From positions 3,296,001-3,360,000 of the forward strand of contig NZ_LR134338.1 of the NCBI RefSeq assembly GCF_900637055.1: a DNA stretch of 64,000 nt, in the 5' to 3' direction. A model generated the notes under the pieces. The model saw only the letters and a list, made by a program, of their open reading frames with translations, did no database searches and had not been told where the DNA came from. The first letter of the stretch is position 1. Every line of letters begins with the position of its first letter. A program made the position numbers and the translations under genes. Positions 24,934 through 35,231 of this stretch are shown here, in pieces. Source of the stretch: Brevibacillus brevis (GTDB lineage Bacteria; Bacillota; Bacilli; Brevibacillales; Brevibacillaceae).

Positions 24934-25800
24934 ATGAACGCTTCCACCCCGCATGCTCCTCGGGTGCTCACACAATTACGCGCCATCTACACGCAACTAA
25001 GCGGGAAAGAACAACAGATCGCCGACTATATTTTGGAGCATGCCAGTGAAATTATTCACTTCTCTATCACGGAGCTAGCCGACCAATGCCAGTGTGCGGA
25101 TGCTACTGTTTTTCGTCTGTGTCGCAGGCTTGGATTTCGCGGCTACCAAGCATTCAAGATCGCGTTGGCGAGTGAAGTCACGAATCCTAAGCAAACGATT
25201 CACCAAGAAATCAATCTCGACGACGATGACGTCAGTGCGATTGCTGAAAAAATTTTCACAGCGAATATCGAGACGATTCGGGATACGCAGCAGATTATCA
25301 ATAAAGATGAGTTAATGAAAATCGTCTCCTGTTTGGAAAACGCAAGCCGGATCGAGTTTTATGGCTCGGGAGGCTCAGCCGTCATCGCACAGGATGCGTA
25401 CCACAAATTTATGCGGACAGGCATCCCTTGTCTCTATCATTCTGATGCTCACTATCAAGTAATGTCCGCCTCTCTGCTTGCCGAAGGTGCTGTCGTCGTA
25501 GGCATCTCCCACTCTGGCTCCAATAAAGATATTTTGGCAGCCCTGCAGGTTGCCAAGGAAGCCGGAGCAAAAACAATCGGCATCACGAGCTATGGGAAAT
25601 CTCCAATCGTGCGTCTCGCAGACATGTGCTTGTACACGACTTCACGCGAAACGGTATTTCGCACAGAAGCTCTGTCGTCCAGGCTTGCTCAGCTCAGCTT
25701 AATTGATCTGCTCTATGTAGCCGTATCCTTACGTCGGCAGGATGATACGATTGCCAATATCCAGCACATTCGCGAAGCCATCTCACTCAAACGCCTGTAA
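24934..25800 (+). CDS. RpiR/MurR-family regulator of gluconate genes
   Basis: The 288-residue protein has an N-terminal HTH_6 domain (LSGKEQQIADYILEHASEIIHFSITELADQCQCADATVFRLCRRLGF) and a C-terminal SIS domain (RIEFYGSGGSAVIAQDAYHKFMRTGIPC...VGISHSGSNKDILAALQVAKEAGAKTIGIT), which binds phosphosugars. ATG 24934 follows AGGAGG by nine bases. It is divergent from the 6PG dehydrogenase and precedes gntK-gntP, so 6-phosphogluconate is a likely effector. In B. subtilis this role belongs to the unrelated GntR protein. Confidence 0.92.
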   Translation: MNASTPHAPRVLTQLRAIYTQLSGKEQQIADYILEHASEIIHFSITELADQCQCADATVFRLCRRLGFRGYQAFKIALASEVTNPKQTIHQEINLDDDDVSAIAEKIFTANIETIRDTQQIINKDELMKIVSCLENASRIEFYGSGGSAVIAQDAYHKFMRTGIPCLYHSDAHYQVMSASLLAEGAVVVGISHSGSNKDILAALQVAKEAGAKTIGITSYGKSPIVRLADMCLYTTSRETVFRTEALSSRLAQLSLIDLLYVAVSLRRQDDTIANIQHIREAISLKRL

Positions 25801-25811
25801 ATCAGGCGTTT
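25789..25811 (+). terminator. Terminator of the RpiR gene
   Basis: AAACGCCTG and CAGGCGTTT enclose the stop codon TAA in the loop; TTTTCTTTT follows. Confidence 0.85.
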
Positions 25812-25964
25812 TTTCTTTTGCTCGCCTCCTCTTGCAACTTGCAGGAGAAAAATGCAAATCATACAAGCATCGCGAGAAGTGTTCAATAATGAAATAATTT
25901 TTTTCTTAATGCTTAACAAATGAAAAAAATTTCGATATAATCGCGTTATCTCCATGACAACACG

Positions 25965-25979
25965 TTGAAAGCGTATTCA
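25965..25979. promoter_or_regulatory. CcpA cre box before gntK
   Basis: TTGAAAGCGTATTCA matches every fixed position of the cre consensus and ends 16 bp before the gntK start codon, a roadblock position. Carbon catabolite repression of gluconate use is established in Bacillus. Confidence 0.75.
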
Positions 25980-25995
25980 ATTAGGGGTGACATCT

Positions 25996-27537
25996 ATGAC
26001 GCAAACCTACTTTATTGGACTTGATATCGGAACAACCAGTACCAAAGCCATTGTTTTTACTCCTTCCGGCGCCATCCGCGGTACGGGTAATATCGATTAT
26101 CAGCTACTCGTTCCCCAGCCGTCTTGGGCTGAACAAGAGCCGGAGACGATTTTTGCTGCTGTCATCCAGGCTTTGAAACAAGCACTGGAACATGCAGGCA
26201 TTGCCAAAAGCGAAATCGGTGGTATTGGCTTCTCTACTGCCATGCACAGTCTGATCGCTGTCGATCCGAGTGGCAATCCCCTGACGAACAGCATCATTTG
26301 GGCTGACAATCGAAGCGTGGCACAAGCAGATCGACTGAAAGCAGACGGTGTCGGTCATCAGATTTACTTAGCGACGGGCACTCCCATCCATCCCATGTCT
26401 CCACTGCCCAAAATCATGTGGCTCCGGGAGAACTTGCCAGATACGTTTCGCCGGGCAGCCAAGTTTATTTCGATCAAGGAGTATGTCATTTATCGGCTTT
26501 TTGGTGAGTATATCGTCGATTACTCTATCGCTTCTGCTACAGGGCTGTTCAATCTGAGAAAGCTTGACTGGGATGAGGAGGCGCTGCGAGTCGCAGGCAT
26601 TTCCAAACAACATCTCAGTGAACCTGTACCGACTACTCATATCCTGCGAGGAATGAAGATTCGTTATGCGGAAGAGATCGGGATCGATCCAGATACGCCC
26701 TTTGTTGTCGGTGCCAGCGATGGCGTTTTGGCAAACCTCGGCATCGGAGCCATTGATCACGGACAAGTTGCCATCACCATTGGCACGAGTGGCGCTGTTC
26801 GAACAGTCGTGCCAGAGCCGATCACCGATCCAAAAGGACGAACTTTCTGCTACGTGCTGACGGAAAACCATTGGGTCATTGGCGGACCATCGAACAACGG
26901 TGGGATCATGCTTCGCTGGTTCCGTGACGAATTCAGCTGGCCCGAAGTGGAAAAAGCCAAACAGCTCGGCGTTGATCCCTATGAAGTCATGATCCAAGCT
27001 GCTGAGCATGTTCGAGCTGGTGCAGACGGGTTGCTCTTTCTCCCCTTCTTGTCCGGCGAACGAGCTCCGTACTGGAACGCGCAAGCAAGAGGCTCCTTCT
27101 TCGGTATCGGCCTCCATCACAAACGCGAGCATTTTATCCGAGCTGTTCTCGAAGGAATCTTGTTTAGCGTATACAGCATCGGTATCGCCCTGCGCGATCT
27201 GGCAGGTGGAGCCAAGGAAATTCGTGCATCGGGTGGTTTTGCCCGCTCGCGGGAATGGCGCCAGATAATGTCCGACATGTTCGGCTATGAGGTTCTGATT
27301 CCTGAGAGTCATGAAAGCTCGAGCTTTGGTGCCGCTCTCTTGGCGATGCATGCATTGGGGGCAATGGATCATTTGCAAGATGTGAAAAAGATGATTCATA
27401 TTTCCCATCGCCATGAGCCTGATTTGGAACGATCCAGTGTCTATTTGGAGCTTTTCTATATATACGAGCGTGTTTATTACAACCTGCTGGAAGAGTACAA
27501 GCTGATAGCCGAATTCCAAAAGAGGTTGAACAACTAG
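25996..27537 (+). CDS. gntK: Gluconokinase, FGGY family
   Basis: The 513-residue kinase phosphorylates gluconate. N-terminal phosphate motif IGLDIGTTSTKAIVF, IIWADNRS with the sugar-contacting Asp, QVAITIGTSGAVRTVV (phosphate 2) and a C-terminal ASGGFARSREWRQIMSDMFG adenosine motif are all present. ATG 25996 follows GGGGTGA; a GTG within that site is less likely. The permease gntP follows by 25 bp and 6PG dehydrogenase is close by, completing gluconate import, phosphorylation and entry into the pentose phosphate pathway. Confidence 0.94.
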   Translation: MTQTYFIGLDIGTTSTKAIVFTPSGAIRGTGNIDYQLLVPQPSWAEQEPETIFAAVIQALKQALEHAGIAKSEIGGIGFSTAMHSLIAVDPSGNPLTNSIIWADNRSVAQADRLKADGVGHQIYLATGTPIHPMSPLPKIMWLRENLPDTFRRAAKFISIKEYVIYRLFGEYIVDYSIASATGLFNLRKLDWDEEALRVAGISKQHLSEPVPTTHILRGMKIRYAEEIGIDPDTPFVVGASDGVLANLGIGAIDHGQVAITIGTSGAVRTVVPEPITDPKGRTFCYVLTENHWVIGGPSNNGGIMLRWFRDEFSWPEVEKAKQLGVDPYEVMIQAAEHVRAGADGLLFLPFLSGERAPYWNAQARGSFFGIGLHHKREHFIRAVLEGILFSVYSIGIALRDLAGGAKEIRASGGFARSREWRQIMSDMFGYEVLIPESHESSSFGAALLAMHALGAMDHLQDVKKMIHISHRHEPDLERSSVYLELFYIYERVYYNLLEEYKLIAEFQKRLNN

Positions 27538-27562
27538 AGACAACAACTAGGGAGGGTTCATC

Positions 27563-28891
27563 ATGCCACTCGTCATTACACTGCTGTCCATCATCTTCCT
27601 GCTCGTTCTCATTACTCGCTTCAAATTGAACCCATTTATCGCACTGTTATTGGCCGCTGGATTTGTGGGAATCGCATCCGGCATGCCGCTTGTCAAAGTT
27701 GTGGATTCAATCAAGGATGGGATGGGTGGCACTCTCGGCTTTATCGCGATCGTGCTTGCCTTGGGAACTATGCTTGGCAAAATGATGGCAGAATCTGGCG
27801 GTGCCGAACGCATTGCCCGTACTCTCATCAACCGCTTCGGTGAGAAAAACGTACACTGGGCCATGATGTTTGTAGCGTTTATCGTAGGAATTCCGGTATT
27901 TTTCCAGGTTGGTTTTGTTCTCTTGATTCCACTCGTGTTTACGATTGCCAGACAAACAGGTGTCTCCCTTGTCAAAATTGGAATTCCGCTCGTAGCCGGT
28001 CTTTCCATCGTTCACGGGATCGTTCCGCCACACCCTGCTGCTATGGCTGCTGTCGATCTGTTCCAAGCGGACGTGGGTAAAACAATTTTGCTTTCGATCA
28101 TTGTCGCGCTGCCTTCCGCGATCATTGCCGGACCGATCTACGGCAGTTGGATTAGCAAACGTGTCAAGACCAGCATCTCTCCAGAGCTGGCTTCCCAGTT
28201 GGCGGAGCCTAAATCCGAGCGTGATTTGCCTGGCTTTGGAATCACTGTCTTCACCGTCCTGCTCCCTGTGCTGTTGATGTTGTCTGCAACGGTTGCGGAT
28301 GTGACTCTGCCAAAAGAACATACGATTCGCCAATGGGCTGATTTTATCGGAAGCCCAATTACGTCCCTATTGATTGCCGTGATTGTTTCCTTCTGGACGC
28401 TCGGGTTCAACCGTGGTTTTACCAAAGACGATATTCTCAAATTCACAAATGATTGCTTGGCCCCAACCGCGACAATCTTGCTCGTCATCGGCGCAGGTGG
28501 CGCATTTAACAAAGTACTGCTGAACAGTGGTGTGGGTGACTATATTGCCGAGCTTGCTACTGCATCTGCGATCTCCCCTATTTTCCTGGGCTGGCTGATC
28601 GCGGCCTTGATCCGTGTGGCGACTGGCTCTGCGACCGTCTCTATGATGACGGCAGCCGGTATCGTAGGTCCGATCGCGATGCAAATCCCTGGAACCAGCC
28701 CAGAGCTTTTGGTACTGGCAACAGGTTCAGGCTCGCTGATTCTGTCTCACGTAAATGATTCCGGATTCTGGTTGATCAAGGAATACTTCAATATGTCTGT
28801 GCAAGATACACTGAAAACATGGACAATGATGGAAACCATTCTTTCTGTTGTGGCAATCATCTTGATCATGGGACTGTCCTATATCGTGTAA
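27563..28891 (+). CDS. gntP: Gluconate:H+ symporter, GntP family
   Basis: The 442-residue membrane protein has 12 or so helices and family motifs GTMLGKMMAESGGAERIARTLI, VHGIVPPHPAAMAAVDLF, and GSGSLILSHVNDSGFWLIKEYFNMS. It imports gluconate or a related aldonate. It begins after GGGAGGG with a normal ATG and ends in a terminator. It is co-transcribed with gntK and shares its cre site. Confidence 0.94.
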   Translation: MPLVITLLSIIFLLVLITRFKLNPFIALLLAAGFVGIASGMPLVKVVDSIKDGMGGTLGFIAIVLALGTMLGKMMAESGGAERIARTLINRFGEKNVHWAMMFVAFIVGIPVFFQVGFVLLIPLVFTIARQTGVSLVKIGIPLVAGLSIVHGIVPPHPAAMAAVDLFQADVGKTILLSIIVALPSAIIAGPIYGSWISKRVKTSISPELASQLAEPKSERDLPGFGITVFTVLLPVLLMLSATVADVTLPKEHTIRQWADFIGSPITSLLIAVIVSFWTLGFNRGFTKDDILKFTNDCLAPTATILLVIGAGGAFNKVLLNSGVGDYIAELATASAISPIFLGWLIAALIRVATGSATVSMMTAAGIVGPIAMQIPGTSPELLVLATGSGSLILSHVNDSGFWLIKEYFNMSVQDTLKTWTMMETILSVVAIILIMGLSYIV

Positions 28892-28902
28892 CACGAAATG
28901 AA

Positions 28903-28945
28903 AAACAGGTCTTTCCATCCACATCGCTGGAGGGAAGACCTGTTT
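28903..28945. terminator. Terminator after gntP
   Basis: AAACAGGTCTT and AAGACCTGTTT form the stem around a 21-nt loop; GTTTG follows. Confidence 0.8.
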
Positions 28946-28967
28946 GTTTGACTAGCTGGGTAACTCG

Positions 28968-29390
28968 CTACTTCATTCGCTTGGCAATCGGATGATCTTC
29001 ATTCAGCTCTAGCAAATCCCACAGGTTGCCATATAAATCCTGAAAGACCGCCACCATTCCATACGGCTGTTCTTTTGGCTCTCTCACAAAGTGGATTCCT
29101 CTTGCGACCATCTCATGATAATCTCGCCAAAAGTCGTCTGTGTTTAAAAAGAGAAAAACTCTCCCGCCAGCCTGATTCCCGATAAATCGCTCTTGCTCAG
29201 GTTTGGATGCTTTTGCAAGCAAGATCGTAGTTCCGACCGAACCAGGTGGAGATACGACAACCCATCGCTTATCCTGTTCTGGCTGATACGTATCTTCCAC
29301 TAAGGTAAAGTTGAGCTTCTTGGTGTAAAACTCAATAGCTTCATCATAATCTTTGATGACTAAAGCGATATGAACGATGGATTGAATCAT
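28968..29390 (-). CDS. VOC/glyoxalase-like protein
   Basis: The 140-residue protein has paired beta-alpha-beta-beta-beta modules: SIVHIALVIKDYDEAIEFYTKKLNFTLVEDT and VFLFLNTDDFWRDYHEMVARGIHF...GMVAVFQDLYGNLWDLLEL. The terminal F-x-D-x-x-G-N-x-W-D-L-x-E is typical of glyoxalase/bleomycin resistance proteins. ATG 29390 stands 10 bases after GGAGG; the frame is open further upstream but that part overlaps the opposite gene. Substrate unknown. Confidence 0.88.
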   Translation of the reverse strand: MIQSIVHIALVIKDYDEAIEFYTKKLNFTLVEDTYQPEQDKRWVVVSPPGSVGTTILLAKASKPEQERFIGNQAGGRVFLFLNTDDFWRDYHEMVARGIHFVREPKEQPYGMVAVFQDLYGNLWDLLELNEDHPIAKRMK

Positions 29391-29517
29391 GATCTCAATA
29401 CCTCCAGACTTCAAGGTTATTTTTGGAATGAAATGAATGGTTTGGGGCAACCTATGCCTTGGGGCTGCACGTTTGATATAGCAGAGCTTCCCAACACTAA
29501 TCGAGGGAGTGACAATC

Positions 29518-29811
29518 TTGGCTACTGACAACGAACGCAATGACAACAATGCTGTTGACAACGTAGAAGCAAACCTGACAGGCAATGGAGCTGCTGAAGC
29601 TGTAGGAACAGTTGGCGGTGCGGCAGTAGGTGCTGCTGTAGGTTCTATTTTAGGCCCGCTCGGCACCATTGCAGGCGCTGTTGCCGGGGGTGCACTTGGC
29701 AACGAAATGGGAGAGAATGTGGCGGCTGATGGCAATGACACGTGGGATGTTGCGAATAATGTTGTGAATAATGTTGTGAATAATGATGCCGATAGAGACC
29801 GAACAGAATAA
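29518..29811 (+). CDS. Glycine-zipper protein, small, acidic
   Basis: The 97-residue protein starts at TTG 29518 behind GAGGGAG. A central segment (AVGTVGGAAVGAAVGSILGPLGTIAGAVAGGALGNEMG) alternates Gly and Ala every third or fourth residue, as in glycine-zipper modules that insert in membranes or self-assemble. Both flanks are rich in Asn and Asp. The C-terminal part holds three 12-bp repeats encoding VVNN. No signal peptide is seen. Such proteins are frequent in Bacillales but have no firm role. Confidence 0.75.
   Translation: MATDNERNDNNAVDNVEANLTGNGAAEAVGTVGGAAVGAAVGSILGPLGTIAGAVAGGALGNEMGENVAADGNDTWDVANNVVNNVVNNDADRDRTE
29749..29784 (+). repeat. Three 12-bp tandem repeats inside the glycine-zipper gene
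   Basis: GTTGCGAATAAT followed by two copies of GTTGTGAATAAT; the unit keeps the frame and could vary in number among strains. Confidence 0.9.
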
Positions 29812-29839
29812 AACAAGCTTCTTCTAGGTTTGAAAAACA

Positions 29840-29861
29840 GGGTGCAGGGGCAAACCTGCAC
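29840..29861 (+). terminator. Probable terminator after the glycine-zipper gene
   Basis: GGTGCAGG and CCTGCACC pair around six bases; the following TCTTTCC is only moderately T-rich. Confidence 0.55.
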
Positions 29862-29870
29862 CTCTTTCCA

Positions 29871-30347
29871 TTAACTGATGTAGAAAATGAGTCCTTTCCC
29901 TTGCGCTACTGCTCTCTTGAAAAATGCTTGAATGAACTGAAAATGAAGATACATGTACGCGAAAAATCCTTCCGCTTCATCTTCCTCATGAAGTGGGTAT
30001 ACATCATTTTCCAACAAGGTAGGAAAATGATATTTTTCTTTTAGATCTGACTCCGTCATATTGGCAATAGCCTCATACGCTGTTTTTACCTGTTCACTAT
30101 GTAAATAGAATGCGCCAAACTCCCCGAATTCAGCTGCTTGGTCCGTTAGTAATGGTACCACGTAGCAAAAAGGCGGCTCTCCATCCATCAGTTCTCCGCA
30201 CAATGTAAAGGGAATGGCTTGCCAGGTTTTATCTATATCCAGCATATCCTCTTCTTTTAGCTCTACCTCATATAAATCGATCGTCCCTGCAATCCATGAA
30301 TCGATCATCTCGTCATTTGCTATCATGTAATTGCCGCACATGCCCAC
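29871..30347 (-). CDS. DUF1877 (YfbM-like) protein
   Basis: The 158-residue protein begins MGMCGNYMIANDEMIDSW, closely like the MGMIGxY start of the YfbM family, and contains LDIDKTWQAIPFTLCGE, the family centre. GTG 30347 follows GGAGGAGGG at proper distance. The family is cytosolic and of unknown function. It lies between the glycine-zipper gene and gltB with no clear partner. Confidence 0.85.
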   Translation of the reverse strand: MGMCGNYMIANDEMIDSWIAGTIDLYEVELKEEDMLDIDKTWQAIPFTLCGELMDGEPPFCYVVPLLTDQAAEFGEFGAFYLHSEQVKTAYEAIANMTESDLKEKYHFPTLLENDVYPLHEEDEAEGFFAYMYLHFQFIQAFFKRAVAQGKGLIFYIS

Positions 30348-30456
30348 TGCGATCCCTCCTCCACCTTTGAAAATGTTCTTTTTTCGAGTTACTCATCATC
30401 ATAGCAAAGTTTCTTCCACTTCCCAATCCCCTACCGCGTCGCAACAAAAGCAAAAA

Positions 30457-30485
30457 GCCGACGACTCACAAAATAAGTCATCGGC
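30457..30485 (-). terminator. Terminator of the glutamate synthase gene
   Basis: GCCGATGACT and AGTCGTCGGC pair, followed by TTTTTGCTTTTG in the minus direction. Confidence 0.9.
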
Positions 30486-30493
30486 CATCTTCC

Positions 30494-33400
30494 TTATTTC
30501 CCCACAGAAACAAAGGATTGGTCGGGTGCTTTCTTTTTCGGTGCTTTTGCATCGCCTTTCTTTTGGCTCATTTCAAAAGCTGCCAAAATCGCCTCTTGGC
30601 GCTTCATGCCGGATTTCTCCAACTCCTCCATCGTGGAGACGATTTGCTTGTAGTCTTTTGGAATGACTTTGACAAACTGTTTGACGGTATGTTCCCACTC
30701 ATCGAGCAAAGCTTGTGCATGACGGCTGCCTGTGTGGCTGACGTGGTTTTCCAGCAAGCGTTTGACTCGAGCGATCTCCCGTTGATCTTCCAGTGTCTCC
30801 AGGAGTACCATCTCCTGATTGCACATCGCAGCAAACCTCTCTTTATCCTCAGCCAGGACGTAGGCAGTACCGCCTGACATGCCTGCTGCAAAGTTTTTGC
30901 CGACGGGGCCGAGAACGACGACGCGTCCTCCTGTCATATACTCGCAGCCATGGTCGCCTACTCCTTCAACAACTGCAGTCACGCCGCTGTTGCGAACGCA
31001 GAATCGCTCACCAGCCATCCCGTTGATATACGCCTCACCAGACGTCGCTCCGTAGAACGCAACGTTTCCGATAATCATGTTGTGCTCGGGAGCGAATTTG
31101 CTTTTTTTCGATGGTGCGACCGTAATTTTGCCGCCCGACAATCCTTTTCCTACGTAGTCGTTCGCATCTCCCTCGAGATGAAGCGTGATCCCTCGTGGAA
31201 CAAATGCCCCGAAGCTTTGTCCTGCCGAGCCAGTAAAATGCAGACGGATTGTATCCTCCGGCAGACCGTGCTCGCCAAAGCGTTTGGTTACCTCGCTGCC
31301 CAAGATCGTACCCACCACGCGATTTGTATTGGTGATGGCGAGCTTTGCCTCTACCTGCTGCTGTTTATTCAATGCTGGCTTGCACAGCTTGAGCAGTTCT
31401 TGACGATCCAGCGTTTCTTCCAGCTTGTGATCCTGGTTGCGTTGATGATAGCGGCCCACTTCCTCGGATACATCCGGTTGGAACAAGAGCGCAGACAAAT
31501 CAACGTGCTTGGCTTTCCAGTGTTCTTTTGCCTTGTCGCTCATCTTCAGCACATGGCTCTGACCGACCATTGACTCGATGGAGTGATAGCCGAGCTCTGC
31601 CATGATCTCACGAACTTCGCGGGCAACGAGACGCATGAAATTCACGGCGTGCTGCGGATCGCCTTTAAACCGTTTGCGCAGCTCGGGATTTTGTGTCGCC
31701 ACACCCACTGGGCATGTATCGAGGTGGCATACGCGAGCCATGACACACCCTATGGAAACAAGTGGTGCCGTAGCGAAGCCGAATTCCTCCGCACCGAGTA
31801 AAGCTGCAATGACAACATCGCGTCCCGTCATCAGTTTGCCATCCGTTTCCAGAACCACACGGTCGCGCAACTGGTTCAGCAAGAGCGTCTGATGTGTCTC
31901 AGCAAGACCGAGCTCCCATGGCAGTCCTGCGTGTTTGATGCTTGATTTTGGGGAAGCGCCTGTGCCGCCATCGTGACCACTGACGACAATGACATCTGCA
32001 AGACCTTTCGCCACACCAGCCGCAATCGTTCCGACTCCTGCCTTGGAAACGAGCTTCACGCTGATTCGTGCACGCGGATTCGCATTTTTCAAGTCAAAAA
32101 TCAGCTGTGCCAAATCCTCGATTGAATAAATATCGTGATGAGGCGGCGGTGAAATGAGTCCTACACCTGGAGTTGATCCGCGTACTTCGGCAATCCACGG
32201 GTAGACTTTGCTCCCTGGCAATTGACCTCCCTCGCCCGGCTTTGCTCCCTGTGCCATCTTGATCTGGATCTCAGAGGCATTGACCAAGTAATGACTGGAT
32301 ACGCCAAAGCGTCCTGATGCGACCTGCTTGATGGCACTGCGTCGCAAATCTCCGTTTTCATCTATAATGTAACGTGCCGAATCTTCGCCGCCTTCCCCGC
32401 TGTTGCTTTTCGCACCCAAACGGTTCATCGCGATCGCCAAGGTCTCATGTGCTTCCTTGCTAAGTGAGCCGTATGACATCGCCCCCGTTTTAAAACGATG
32501 AACGATGGAGTCAACAGATTCTACCTCGTTCAACGGAATCGGTTGTCGATTGGACTTGAAATCGAGCAAATGCCGCAGGGCTACGAATTGCTGGGCAGTC
32601 GCTTGCTCCACATAGATTTTGTACTGCTCATAGCTGCCTTCCCGACAAGCTTTTTGCAGGGCATGAACCGTCTTCGGATTGAACAGGTGGAATTCACCGT
32701 CACGGCGGAACTGAAAATCACTGCCTGCCTCCAATGCTTCCTCGGAATGCTCTGGCAAAAATGCTTTCGCATGGCGAATCAAAGTCTCTTGCGCAATCAC
32801 ATCCAGTCCGATCCCCGAAATCTGCGAAGGAGTACGGCTAAAATAGCGATCGATGACGGCAGAATGGATGCCCACCGCTTCAAAAATTTGTGCGCCACGG
32901 TAGCTCTGAATAGTCGAAATACCCATTTTGGACATGACTTTTACGACACCTTCTACGGCTGTTTGCAGGTACACTTCGACTGCTTCGTCGCTTGTGAGAT
33001 CCTTCAGCTTAGCCGATACAACCAGATTGTGTACCGTTGAGATGGCTACGTATGGGTTGATCGCGTCGGCCCCGTAACCAATCAGCATGGCAAACTGGTG
33101 TACATCGCGCGGTTCACCGGATTCTATAATGATGCTCGCTTTCGTACGTGTCCCTGTGCGGACGAGATGATGGTGAAGTCCACTTCCAGCCAGCAAGGCA
33201 GGGATCGCAGCCAAATCTTGATTCATCCCGCGATCTGATAAAATCAGCAAGGTGTAGCCAGCAGCAATCGCTTCATCCGCCGAAGCAAACAATTGATCAA
33301 GTGCCAGCTCTAGCCCCTGTTCGCCCCCTTGCGCCGGGAAGAGTATCGACAATGTTTTCGCCTTGAACTCTTGGTATGGGTTCGCGCGAAGCTTCGCCAG

Positions 33401-35107
33401 CTCTTGATTGGAGATCAAAGGATTGGTCAGACGAATTCTGCGGCAATTGCTCGCATCCGGAACCAGCAGGTTTCCTTCCGCGCCAAGCACAGTATGGGTC
33501 GATGTTACGCAAGCCTCCCGCAGCGCATCAATCGGTGGATTCGTGACTTGGGCGAATGACTGTTTGAAATAGTGGTACAAAAGCTGTGCGCGATCAGACA
33601 ATACCGCGAGTGGTGTGTCTACGCCCATCGAACCAATGGGATCTTTTTGTTCAGCCACCATCGGGGCAAGTACCTTGTCGACTTCCTCCTGTGTATAGCC
33701 AAATGCTTTTTGGTGCGCAAGCAGGCTATCTCCTTGCAGCTCCTCTGTGCGACCTGCTGCCGGCAAATCCTCGATAGCATGCAGGTTTTCTTTCACCCAC
33801 TCCCGATATGGCTGTTCGCTTGCGATTTTTTGCTTGATTTCCTCGTCAGATACGATTCTGCCTTCCTCGAGGTCGACAAGCAGCATCCTTCCAGGGCTAA
33901 GCCGTCCTTTCTGGACAATCGTTTCATCTGGTACTTCGAGAACACCAACCTCTGATGAGAAAATAATCGTATCATCTGATGTCACATAGTATCTCGCTGG
34001 TCGCAATCCGTTTCGGTCGAGAATCGCGCCGATGTGTCTGCCATCCGTAAAAGAAATAGCTGTTGGACCATCCCACGGCTCCATGAGGCAGCTGTGATAC
34101 TCGTAAAAAGCTTTCTTATTCTCGTCGATTCGCTCATCCTGATCCCACGGTTCAGGAATCATCATCATCGCGACATGCGGCAAGGAACGGCCTGCCAGCG
34201 AGAAAAACTCCACGCAGTTATCCAAAATCGCCGAATCACTGCCCGCCATATCAATGACTGGTACTACTTTTGCCAAATCAGCACCAAACGCCTCGGACTG
34301 GAACATTTTTTCACGAGCCATCATCCAGTTGATGTTTCCTTGCAAGGTGTTGATTTCCCCGTTGTGAATCAAATAACGATTCGGGTGTGCCCTCTCCCAT
34401 GTCGGGAATGTGTTCGTGCTGAAACGCGAGTGAACGACTGAGAAGGCAGAAGTGTAAGAATTATCTTGCAAATCAAGATAAAAAGCATCCAGTTGTCCTG
34501 GTGTGAGCAAACCTTTATAGACAATCGTACGCGAAGACATGGAGGCGGCGTAAAAATCAGTACCTGCTGCCCGTTCCATCTGCTTGCGAATGACATACAG
34601 CTTCCGCTCAAATGCCAGTTGGTCCTGTATATTCGGGCTGGCTCCGATGAATACTTGGCGGACATAAGGCTGACTCGCTACAGCCGTTTTGCCGATTTTC
34701 GTCGCATCGACAGGAACGGTTCTCCAGCCGAGCAGCTTTTGTCCCTCTGCTGCAACAATCGCCTCCAGCTGATCTTCATACTTTTGCCGTTTCGCCTCAT
34801 CCATCGGAAGAAACAGCATACCTACGCCGTATTTGCCTTGCGCCGGCAGCGTGATATTCAGCTCTTTACAGGTCTTTTTGAAAAACGCGTGTGGAATTTG
34901 CGTTAAGATCCCTGCACCGTCTCCCGTTTCCGGATCACTGCCTTGGCCGCCGCGGTGTTCCAGTTGGCACAGAATTTTCAGACCCTTTCGGACCATATCA
35001 TGCGTCGATTTCGATTTCAAGTTGGCAATAAAACCAATTCCGCAAGCGTCATGTTCGAAAATCGGATCGTACAGACCTTGCTTAGCAGGCATTCCTTGTG
35101 TCGTCAT
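30494..35107 (-). CDS. gltB: Glutamate synthase, large subunit
   Basis: The 1537-residue enzyme makes glutamate from glutamine and 2-oxoglutarate. Cys22 ([10 protein letters not shown]) becomes the N-terminal nucleophile of the glutaminase after a short propeptide is removed. The FMN barrel has [28 protein letters not shown] and the Fe-S cysteines are in [19 protein letters not shown]; the C-terminal GXGXG beta-helix follows. It is called gltA in B. subtilis. ATG 35107 was chosen behind AAGGAGAG; an earlier codon lies in the promoter. The LysR activator gltC is divergent. The gene for the small, NADPH-oxidising subunit does not follow; a terminator and an unrelated gene do. Confidence 0.97.
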   Translation of the reverse strand: MTTQGMPAKQGLYDPIFEHDACGIGFIANLKSKSTHDMVRKGLKILCQLEHRGGQGSDPETGDGAGILTQIPHAFFKKTCKELNITLPAQGKYGVGMLFLPMDEAKRQKYEDQLEAIVAAEGQKLLGWRTVPVDATKIGKTAVASQPYVRQVFIGASPNIQDQLAFERKLYVIRKQMERAAGTDFYAASMSSRTIVYKGLLTPGQLDAFYLDLQDNSYTSAFSVVHSRFSTNTFPTWERAHPNRYLIHNGEINTLQGNINWMMAREKMFQSEAFGADLAKVVPVIDMAGSDSAILDNCVEFFSLAGRSLPHVAMMMIPEPWDQDERIDENKKAFYEYHSCLMEPWDGPTAISFTDGRHIGAILDRNGLRPARYYVTSDDTIIFSSEVGVLEVPDETIVQKGRLSPGRMLLVDLEEGRIVSDEEIKQKIASEQPYREWVKENLHAIEDLPAAGRTEELQGDSLLAHQKAFGYTQEEVDKVLAPMVAEQKDPIGSMGVDTPLAVLSDRAQLLYHYFKQSFAQVTNPPIDALREACVTSTHTVLGAEGNLLVPDASNCRRIRLTNPLISNQELAKLRANPYQEFKAKTLSILFPAQGGEQGLELALDQLFASADEAIAAGYTLLILSDRGMNQDLAAIPALLAGSGLHHHLVRTGTRTKASIIIESGEPRDVHQFAMLIGYGADAINPYVAISTVHNLVVSAKLKDLTSDEAVEVYLQTAVEGVVKVMSKMGISTIQSYRGAQIFEAVGIHSAVIDRYFSRTPSQISGIGLDVIAQETLIRHAKAFLPEHSEEALEAGSDFQFRRDGEFHLFNPKTVHALQKACREGSYEQYKIYVEQATAQQFVALRHLLDFKSNRQPIPLNEVESVDSIVHRFKTGAMSYGSLSKEAHETLAIAMNRLGAKSNSGEGGEDSARYIIDENGDLRRSAIKQVASGRFGVSSHYLVNASEIQIKMAQGAKPGEGGQLPGSKVYPWIAEVRGSTPGVGLISPPPHHDIYSIEDLAQLIFDLKNANPRARISVKLVSKAGVGTIAAGVAKGLADVIVVSGHDGGTGASPKSSIKHAGLPWELGLAETHQTLLLNQLRDRVVLETDGKLMTGRDVVIAALLGAEEFGFATAPLVSIGCVMARVCHLDTCPVGVATQNPELRKRFKGDPQHAVNFMRLVAREVREIMAELGYHSIESMVGQSHVLKMSDKAKEHWKAKHVDLSALLFQPDVSEEVGRYHQRNQDHKLEETLDRQELLKLCKPALNKQQQVEAKLAITNTNRVVGTILGSEVTKRFGEHGLPEDTIRLHFTGSAGQSFGAFVPRGITLHLEGDANDYVGKGLSGGKITVAPSKKSKFAPEHNMIIGNVAFYGATSGEAYINGMAGERFCVRNSGVTAVVEGVGDHGCEYMTGGRVVVLGPVGKNFAAGMSGGTAYVLAEDKERFAAMCNQEMVLLETLEDQREIARVKRLLENHVSHTGSRHAQALLDEWEHTVKQFVKVIPKDYKQIVSTMEELEKSGMKRQEAILAAFEMSQKKGDAKAPKKKAPDQSFVSVGK

Positions 35108-35192
35108 GTATCTCCACTCTCCTTGCTCTCTCTGGTATGTACATTTTAGATTGAGTGAAACGATACAAACAATATATAATTTATGCAAAATC

Positions 35193-35209
35193 TATCTCAA
35201 ATCGAGATA
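35193..35209. promoter_or_regulatory. GltC-type operator dyad
   Basis: TATCTC-AAATC-GAGATA is a perfect dyad with the LysR T-N11-A core (ATC-N9-GAT), as in the GltC boxes between gltA and gltC of Bacillus. It lies 23 bp before gltC and 86 bp before gltB. Confidence 0.85.
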
Positions 35210-35231
35210 AATAGGTAAGGTGGGGGTATTC

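Noticed and set aside
26368..27546. 392-codon minus-strand open frame opposite gntK
   Set aside because: It mirrors the codon pattern of gntK, has no ribosome site and no recognisable domain.
28968..29861. 297-codon minus-strand frame as one gene
   Set aside because: Its first half is the complement of the glycine-zipper gene; the VOC protein starts at ATG 29390 with a ribosome site.
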